A DNA stretch of 64,000 nt from Paraphaeosphaeria minitans (Eukaryota > Ascomycota > Dothideomycetes > Pleosporales > Didymosphaeriaceae), in the NCBI GenBank assembly GCA_015832175.1, contig WJXW01000002.1, positions 4,650,001-4,714,000 of the forward strand, in the 5' to 3' direction. A program made the position numbers and the translations under genes. The notes below the pieces were generated by a model. That model was not told the DNA's origin, ran no database searches, and saw only the letters and a list, made by a program, of their open reading frames with translations. Shown one piece after another: positions 57,690 to 64,000 of this stretch. Each line of letters opens with the position of its first letter. The stretch's first letter is position 1.

Positions 57690-59110
57690 CTATCCTGTGG
57701 CGGCAAGCACTACGGGCTCGATCGCGAGCGGTTTCATGCCAGACGTGAAGTGCTCACCGGTCTCAGATCGCTTCTTCGCATCCTGATACGAACTTCTGGA
57801 CCGTCGGACAGCCGCTGTACCCCGCTGCAGCATCTCGCTGTGGTACTCCGCAACGCCGGCTTGCACTGCGTTGATATCCTTGAACCGGTCTTCCGTTGAA
57901 AGTTTTGCCAACATCTTAGACAGCTTCATGGCGTCGATAAAGGCTTGGAATGCGCCCTCGCCTCGGGATGGAGTCATGGCGTGCGCTGCATCGCCCAGCA
58001 GGGCTACGCGACCGGTAGGCAGGGATTCAAGTTCGAGGTCGCGCCAAATGTGCGGCTCCTTCCTCACGCCTTCTACGGGTGTGAGCTCGAATATCTCTCG
58101 AAGTCTGGGAGATAGGCCGGCAGCCGTTTTCTTGACGTGGTCAAGTTTCTCCTGCGCACTCGACGTCTGCAGCCAATGCGTGGCATCCGTAATATCGATA
58201 TCTGCCGTATCCGGCTGCATGAACATCCAGTATAAGCGGCCGCCATTCCCGTCGGGGAACACGTAATGGACACCAACGAAACCGATGAAGCCCAATTCCG
58301 GGTTGATGAGATTGTACGCGCAATGGCCCAATTCGAGCTGACGTTTGAAGGCATCTCCTGTCAGATCTAGTTCGCCTACAATGGCCATGAGTGGCACGAC
58401 GTGCAGAAGATCGCTACTCGGCCTCTTGAGCAGATGCTGCCGAGCTGCATTTCAAATCAGTATCCTAGGCAAACGTCCAAGGACACAGACCTGACTCACC
58501 AGGACTGTGCACGCCATCAGCGCCTACTACAATGTCGCCTCGAGCGCTAGACCCGTCTTTGAAGCGCACAGTCACTCCCTCCTCGTCTTGCTCAATATCC
58601 GTCAAAGTCTTGCTCCATTGAACAAGGATATCGGTCAACAGCCATTTTCGGAGGCGTGATCGCTCAGCTCGAATGAAAGGTTGATCGGGGGAATCCTAAG
58701 CTGCGTGTCATTCAAACCGCTTGAAAAGCCACACTGTCCTGACTGTGAGGGAATCTCCTCACCTCTAATCCAAAGCATCCTTCCCTCCCGCCATAGTAAT
58801 ATGCGAATTGATGGCGCAAGTCCAAAGGAGCAAGATGGTTGGTCGATTCTCGTAGGTCTGGCATATCAGGGGGAAGCGCGGACAAGAACTCATCGACGAT
58901 ACTATAGCTACGTCAGCTCAGAACATCTGATACAGAACGCGAACTTTTTTAATTATTGGACACTGACGTGTGAAGCGCGATTGCCCACCCCTGGAATCGA
59001 CCATTTTCGTCTTCATCGCGCTCGAAGACTTCGTACGAAATGCCTCGCTTCCGGAGCGTTTGGGCAAGCGTAAGACCTCCAAGGCCTGCTCCAATGATGA
59101 GGACGTGCAT
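57690..59110 (-). CDS. FAD-dependent monooxygenase (PHBH / salicylate-hydroxylase-like)
   Basis: Four exons on the minus strand: 59110-58968, 58901-58763, 58695-58500 and 58444-57690 (410 residues); introns 66, 67 and 55 nt, all GT-AG and in frame. The N-terminal dinucleotide fold is HVLIIGAGLGGLTLAQTL. An Arg-rich segment RAERSRLRKWL follows, the DG motif is VVGADGVHSP, and the GD motif is GDAAH at 310-314 (TPSRGEGAFQAF). These are the three signatures of class A flavoprotein monooxygenases, which hydroxylate or epoxidise substrates with NAD(P)H and O2 in the cytosol. No signal peptide or C-terminal membrane helix was seen. It is divergent from the 2OG oxygenase, with a 638 bp shared promoter. 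It probably hydroxylates or rearranges the PKS-NRPS product; this is inference. Confidence 0.87.
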
Positions 59111-59748
59111 TTGCGAGAACCTTTTAGCTACTGTTTTGTGGTATTGTCGATGTAAACAAAGCACGAATCCTGCTTGAGGGGTTCGTAACGCTGAACCAGG
59201 AAGCGCCACTCCCATTCATCCGAATATATACATATTCCACCCCTTCCCAAACCACGGATGTATTTGACACTTATTTGGTACGCAATCTCTATTCTAGGCG
59301 CCTGCTCGTCGTCTTGGCCCTGCGCTCCGCATCGATTGCACATACATTCGTACCACAACCGGCTCCAGATCAATATCGCCAAGACATAACTTTGTACATG
59401 TGATTTTCGATCTAGGTGCTTATGCCATTAGGTACCGAAGCAGTGGGTTCGTCGGGCCTTAATGCTAGTACGATGAGGATCACCCCATTCGGCATATCCC
59501 TGGCGAATAGGTGACAGTAAAACCCGCCGAATCGCTCTCTCATACTAACACTGATCTTATGGGATACTCGGCGAGTGTTCCGAGAACGTACGGAACCTGT
59601 GAGACCACTTCGGTGCAAATACCAGGCCATTAAAAATGATGTTCGATCTAAATGGGCAAGAGGAAATGGAGTTGAACAAGGAGAACTAGCTCAATATTTC
59701 GCAGTCACGGCTTACAATCGTCTTCTTTCCAACTCAGTAGACACAAAA
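59111..59748. promoter_or_regulatory. Divergent promoter of the FAD monooxygenase and 2OG oxygenase genes
   Basis: 638 bases. TCGG-N8-CCGA at 59568-59583 is an inverted pair of half-sites of the kind Zn2Cys6 proteins bind, 166 bases before the 2OG oxygenase ATG. No TATA box stands out. Confidence 0.5.
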
Positions 59749-60802
59749 ATGGCAGTCCAAGAACTACAACTTCCTCTGATTGACCTTAGCGGGTACATTG
59801 ACCCGAAATCTCCTGGGGATCGCGAACGTGTCATTGCTGAGGTTCGCGATGCGTGCGCGAAATTTGGGTTCTTCCAGACCAAGGGCCATGGTATCTCGCT
59901 GGATCTCCAGAAAGGCTTGCTCAACAGCATCGATACGCTGTTCAATCTACCCAAGGAAGAGAAGCGGAACCTCTCATTTCTGCAGAACGTGTCTCGTCGC
60001 GGGTACGAAGAGTCGGGCATGTCGCTTCGAGATGGTGATAAGCTCCCCGACTCAAAAGAAGTCAGTCATACCCCGTAACCATCACTATTCTACTGAACGA
60101 GCATCATCTCACATGTAGGCTTTTCATGCTAATCGAGAATGACAGGCTTTCTACATTGGGCGCGAAGACCCCCTAGTCGAGCACGCCGGCTTTTACGGTC
60201 CCAATGTCTGGCCACCACTACCGGAGGACCAGTTTCGGAATCCGGTTTGGAACTACTACCAAGCAACTCATAACCTAGGATCCATCATCTGGGAGATCCT
60301 CCTTCAAGGCCTTGGTCACCCAATCTCCGTTATGGATTCCTTTGCTAAAAAGCCCATGGTCATGATGAAGATGATCCGCTACCCGCCTCTCGCCGCCACA
60401 CTCCCCGGCCAATTCGGCGTTGGCGCACATACCGACTTCGGGGGCGTGACGGTGCTTCTCCAGCAACCGGACAAGCACGGACTCGAGGTATGGCTGGACG
60501 ACAAAGAGGATTGGGTGCCCGTGAAAGCTGTCGAGGATGTGTATGTCATCAACTGTGGCGACATGATCATGAGATGGAGCGGTGGAGCGTACAAGAGCGC
60601 GAAGCATCGTGTCATCAATAAGGCGGACAACGAGAGTCGATTGAGTTGCGCGACGTTTTTCCATGGCGACGTATTTGCCACGAATCCGTTGAATCCGAAT
60701 GATCCGGTTAAGGAAACGGTGGGGCAGCTGCTGATCAAGAGATTTGGCAATCAGTTCAGTCTCAGTGACGAGTGGAAGAAAGAGGTTAAAGCCGCGGCTT
60801 GA
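59749..60802 (+). CDS. 2-oxoglutarate/Fe(II)-dependent oxygenase, isopenicillin-N-synthase-like
   Basis: Exons 59749-60060 and 60146-60802 (322 residues), 85 nt intron (GTCAGT donor, TGCTAATCG branch, GACAG acceptor). The N-terminal region LPLIDLSGYIDP … CAKFGFFQTKGHGI matches the DIOX_N domain. The jelly-roll core has the iron ligands His199 and Asp201 (GAHTDFGGVTVLLQ) and His258 (SAKHRVIN), and the 2-oxoglutarate-binding Arg269-x-Ser271. All catalytic residues are present. Such enzymes hydroxylate, desaturate, epoxidise or ring-expand using O2 and 2-oxoglutarate in the cytosol. AATAAA follows at 60822. The ATG is the first in its frame before the domain. Paired promoter with the FAD monooxygenase suggests the two act on one pathway. 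Confidence 0.9.
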
Positions 60803-61525
60803 AATGTATTGTGGATTCGGGAATAAATTGTTATTGTTCGAATCGAAAACTCTGCATCCCTGTTCACGATAGACTTTTGCCTCGATAAATGCCAATCATG
60901 GATCCTTGCACGAGGAATGAATGCATGGATGCTACTATGAGAGACTGCCTTTCACAGAGCCGAACGATTATATTCTCATGATTTCTCGTCATACTAAGCC
61001 ATCGACTTCGTGCAGATGTGATCGTTCATGGAGCGATGGTAGGGTTCTACGATCTCTCCTCTGTTTCTGCCAGCCTAGCTATCGGGACTGGCATTTCCCG
61101 GGGAAGTTGGTAACATAGTGGCAAAGAAATCCTATCAACCCACATGGCGGAAGTTTCCCTCTCACTGAGGATGAGCTGTAGTATGAACGGCGCACATGCC
61201 CATCGCGCCGGAAATTCAATTGCTATACCGTAGAAGTAGCCGAGTGTGGCGCAAAATAAAAACCGCCGAAGTGGCCATCTCGTAAATTCGGTGGCTCCTA
61301 GCCCATTCGTCTACCTACCTAGTGCAAATCTTACACGGACATGTAGTGTAGATCACTAGTCCCGATCTCGAGCTTTCACCCTAATTCCCGATAAATGCGA
61401 ACCTGATCTTGGTTGGTCTTTACTTTCACTTCCACAGTGTTACACAGCCTGCGTGACCGATCGTTTCGCATTCAACCCAGCTTCACTACCTACTATTCGT
61501 CTTGAATTTGTTTCACCTATCTAAC
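60803..61525. promoter_or_regulatory. Intergenic region before the BBE-type oxidase
   Basis: 723 bases. AATAAA at 60822-60827 probably serves the 2OG oxygenase transcript. No gene, TATA box of note or repeat was recognised. Confidence 0.5.
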
Positions 61526-63316
61526 ATGAAACCTTTCGCCCCAATAGCCAGCCTCTGTTTCCTCCTACGATTAGCAAGCGGTACTGTGATCCCAAACCCC
61601 CAGCTGGATTGCAGATGCTTCCCAGGCGACGCATGTTGGCCCACAGAAAGAGAATGGAGTTTGTTCAACGAGACGGTGAATGGCCGTCTCATCAAAACGG
61701 TCCCTCTGGGATCTCCATGCCATGATCCTATGTACGATGCTGCCAAATGTGAGGATTTGACAAAGCAGTGGAAACTTGCCCCGGTCCAGTGAGTTGCGAG
61801 TTTCTTACATTTCCCCATAAGACATGGTAGCAGTCCAATGCGATCAATCTTTCTAACATTGAATCCCTGTAGCCTCGATGATCCTTCCTCCGTCCAAGCT
61901 GCCATCTTCGCCAATGCCTCCTGCGACGTCTTTACCCCACGCAGTACCCCCTGCCTCTTGGGCACTTACGTCCGGTATGCAGTGAACGTCTCTTCTCCTT
62001 CCGAAATCGCATCCACAATTCGCTTCGCGCAGACACGCAATATTCGCCTCGTAATTCGCAATACCGGCCATGACTATATGGGTCGATCGACGGGCGCGGG
62101 GTCACTCTCTGTGTGGACGCACAACCTTAAAGGCGTGGAGGTCACGGACTGGCAAAGCGGCGAATACGCAGGCAAGGCGGTGAGAATTGCGGCGGGCACG
62201 CTGGGTGTCGAGGTTCTGGATGAAGCAAAGAAACATGGACTTGTGGTCGTGACGGGCGAGTGTCCGACTGTGGGAATTGCTGGGGGATATAGTCAAGGGG
62301 GTGGGCACTCGCCACTCAGTACAGCATTTGGCCTGTCAGCGGATAATACGCTGGAATTTGAGGTGGTGAATGCTAAGGGCAAGCTAGTCCGCGCAAGTCC
62401 CACATCGCCTGACCCGGAAAGTAGGGAGCTGTTTTTTGCGCTGAGTGGGGGCGGAGCGGGCAATTTCGGCGTCGTGGTGAGCGTGACCTTGCGTGCGCAT
62501 CCGGACCGTGTAACGAGCGGCGCGTCGTTCACGATCCAAAGAGAAGACGGAATCGATATCGCGGCTGTGTTGGAAAAGTGGCATGAGGTTTTGCCTGGCA
62601 TCATTGAGGCAGGGACGCAGGCAACGTATCTTGCGACAACTGAGTACGCCACCGTGCATTCACTCAGCGGCTACAATGTAACGCAACCGGAGCTCGAGAA
62701 GACGCTGCAGCCGTTCCTGGAGCATATGGCGGATATGGGGGTCTCACTGAAACCGAACTACACCGAGTTCGCCACGTACCACGATCACTATCTACACTAC
62801 TTTGGCCCACTCCCGGCGGGTGCTTTTGGCGGTGCAGGAAACCAGTTGATGGGTGGACGACTCCTTCTCCGCGACGCGCTGCCCAATATTGGCCCGGCTA
62901 TCAACGCTACGATGCAGCTCGGCGTGCAATTCATCGGCCAGGCTCTGAACGTCACACGCTTTGCCCGGCCTTCGGTCCGCGCTGTGCTCCCACAATGGCG
63001 CAACGCAGTCGTTATGTCTGCATACTCGATGCCTTATTCCGATATCGTGCCTTTCACGGAGATGGAAGCGCGACAGGACTTCATCACGCAGACAGTGATG
63101 CCGATCGTAGAAGCCGTAACACCAAATGCTGGAGCATATATCAATGAGGCGGATTATCAACAGGAAGATTGGCAAGATGTGTTCTACGGCGATAACTATG
63201 CAAGGCTGTCGGCGATCAAGAAGAGGCTCGATCCGAAGGGAGTGTTCTATAACGAGATTGCTGTGGGGAGTGAAAGGTGGAAGGTAAGGAGGGATGGACG
63301 GCTTTGTAGGACATGA
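61526..63316 (+). CDS. Secreted FAD-linked oxidase, berberine-bridge-enzyme type
   Basis: Exons 61526-61788 and 61873-63316 (568 residues), 84 nt intron with GTGAGT donor. A signal peptide reads MKPFAPIASLCFLLRLASG, followed by a Cys-rich N-terminus (CRCFPGDACWP). The FAD-binding fold has NTGHDYMGRSTGAGSL, whose His154 is the usual covalent FAD site. GECPTVGIAGGYSQGGGHS follows, with Cys218 as the second covalent site. The C-terminal BBE segment is YINEADYQQEDWQDVFYG, then ERWKV. Several N-glycosylation sites are visible. Bicovalent FAD oxidases of this family catalyse oxidative ring closure, desaturation or alcohol/amine oxidation, often the last steps in fungal pathways. The gene is convergent with a second, truncated family member at the window edge. 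Confidence 0.9.
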
Positions 63317-63901
63317 GGAAGGGTTTGGCCGTTCTGTTGCTGTATCATCTACCTACTCATCATGAAGAAGCACATTCACTTGCTTTACCATCTTCGTAGT
63401 ATTACTGTCGGACAAAGAGCCATTCAAAATACTCACGAAATACAAAAGCGCAATAACAAGTGGAAAGTATATGCTGATAGCTTGCCATTTTTTGGGGGGC
63501 TTTCCTCTACAGTCATCTGGTCGATTTCCGGCGCGCGCAACGACAATGGTAGGCGCTGGGTAGTCTAAAACATGCGCATTAGTTCTGAAAACTACGCACC
63601 CCCAACAATGGGACCGTCTGTTGTTCGCTCCCCCAGTCCACCGCTTTTAATATCAGGATCAAGACTTTGGAATGTGACTTCGGGCGACAGACTATATATT
63701 CAATTGTCAAACACGATTGATGTCTTGCGAGAATATTTCCAAGGCAGAATCAGATCTAGGCCAGGAAAAACAAATTACAGACCCAGCGCCAGAGCGGACC
63801 ATTCGCACCGCCATACACAGTAAATACTTTTCTCAGAATCGCCATCTGGTCAGGTCGCCGACTGACGAGGTCTCATGTCAAACTCGCCTCTCTAGGCCTA
63901 C
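63317..63901. other. Intergenic region between convergent BBE-type genes
   Basis: 585 bases with short open frames only and no recognisable domain. It should hold the 3' ends of both oxidase transcripts. Confidence 0.5.
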
Positions 63902-64000
63902 CTAGTAAATAGCTTTACAAAGCCGCCCAGCCCCGTCAATGACCCACTCGTCCGCCCCCACAGCAAAATGCGCGTACATGACATCATAGGGATCATACTT
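63902..64000 (-). CDS. C-terminus of a second BBE-type FAD-linked oxidase (partial)
   Basis: Minus-strand frame open from the window edge to a TAG at 63904-63902; 32 codons are visible. It reads KYDPYDVMYAHFAVGADEW, then GRLCKAIY. This matches the conserved end of fungal BBE-type oxidases (KYDPxxVFYAxxAVGSxxW … DGRLC) and parallels the end of the neighbouring gene (RLDPKGVFYNEIAVGSERW … GRLCRT). The rest of the gene lies beyond base 64,000. The gene is too short here for any check of the active site, but the family call rests on a distinctive ending. Confidence 0.7.
   Translation of the reverse strand, partial: KYDPYDVMYAHFAVGADEWVIDGAGRLCKAIY

Noticed and set aside
57327..57899. 190-codon plus-strand frame overlapping the FAD monooxygenase
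   Set aside because: It runs antisense into a well-supported coding exon and has no recognisable content.
1..64000. CRISPR arrays, bacterial operons, rRNA or tRNA genes
   Set aside because: The sequence is fungal. No cloverleaf-like tRNA, rRNA stretch or spaced short repeats of CRISPR type was seen; the only regular tandem array is the 13 bp minisatellite.

Overview
The window comes from a filamentous ascomycete (Pezizomycotina). Genes have short 47-101 nt GT-AG introns with CTAAC/CTAAT-type branch sites, plus one long 555 nt intron. A fungal PKS-NRPS, Zn2Cys6 and AflR-type regulator, NST1, a Rho2-type GTPase and mitoribosomal mL40 are present. The left third is TA-rich DNA that looks mutated by repeat-induced point mutation (RIP). 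A Dothideomycete-like genome with AT-rich compartments would fit, but the sequence does not fix the class.

Region 1 (1 to about 23,100) is a gene-free graveyard of retrotransposons. Two 6.7 kb copies of one chromodomain Ty3/gypsy element (404-7112 and 11815-18519) have 411 bp LTRs and perfect 5 bp target duplications (AACTC; CCTTA). The first sits inside the pol gene of another gypsy element (1-403 plus 7118 to about 10,130). Farther right are a broken Ty1/copia-like element (about 19,640-22,390), two intact and one partial copy of a 312 bp LTR, and a zinc-cluster/coiled-coil ORF remnant (22570 to about 23,100). Most Gln codons have become stops. Each chromodomain element also carries, antisense between pol and the 3' LTR, a decayed ORF with a Zn2Cys6-like Cys spacing and a charged helix.

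Region 2 (about 23,100-32,500) is ordinary gene-rich DNA: mL40 (+), a Rho2-like GTPase (-) and NST1 (+). An 11 x 13 bp minisatellite lies in the Rho2/NST1 divergent promoter.

Region 3 (32,557 to the right edge) is a secondary-metabolite gene cluster. In order: a 14-helix MFS exporter (-), a Gfo/Idh/MocA oxidoreductase (+), a 3995-residue PKS-NRPS (+), an aldo/keto reductase (+), a secreted GMC oxidase (+), a Zn2Cys6 regulator (+), an FAD monooxygenase (-), a 2-oxoglutarate/Fe(II) oxygenase (+), a secreted berberine-bridge-type oxidase (+), and the last 32 codons of a second such oxidase (-) cut by the window edge. The PKS-NRPS reads KS-AT-DH-MT-(dead ER)-KR-ACP-C-A-T-R. Its adenylation domain has Asn where the amine-binding Asp of amino-acid-activating domains normally sits. 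The terminal reductase keeps its Tyr/Lys pair, so aldehyde release is plausible. No cytochrome P450 or trans-enoyl reductase is visible; tailoring appears to rest on flavin, 2OG and AKR enzymes. The product cannot be named from sequence alone, and the cluster continues past base 64,000.
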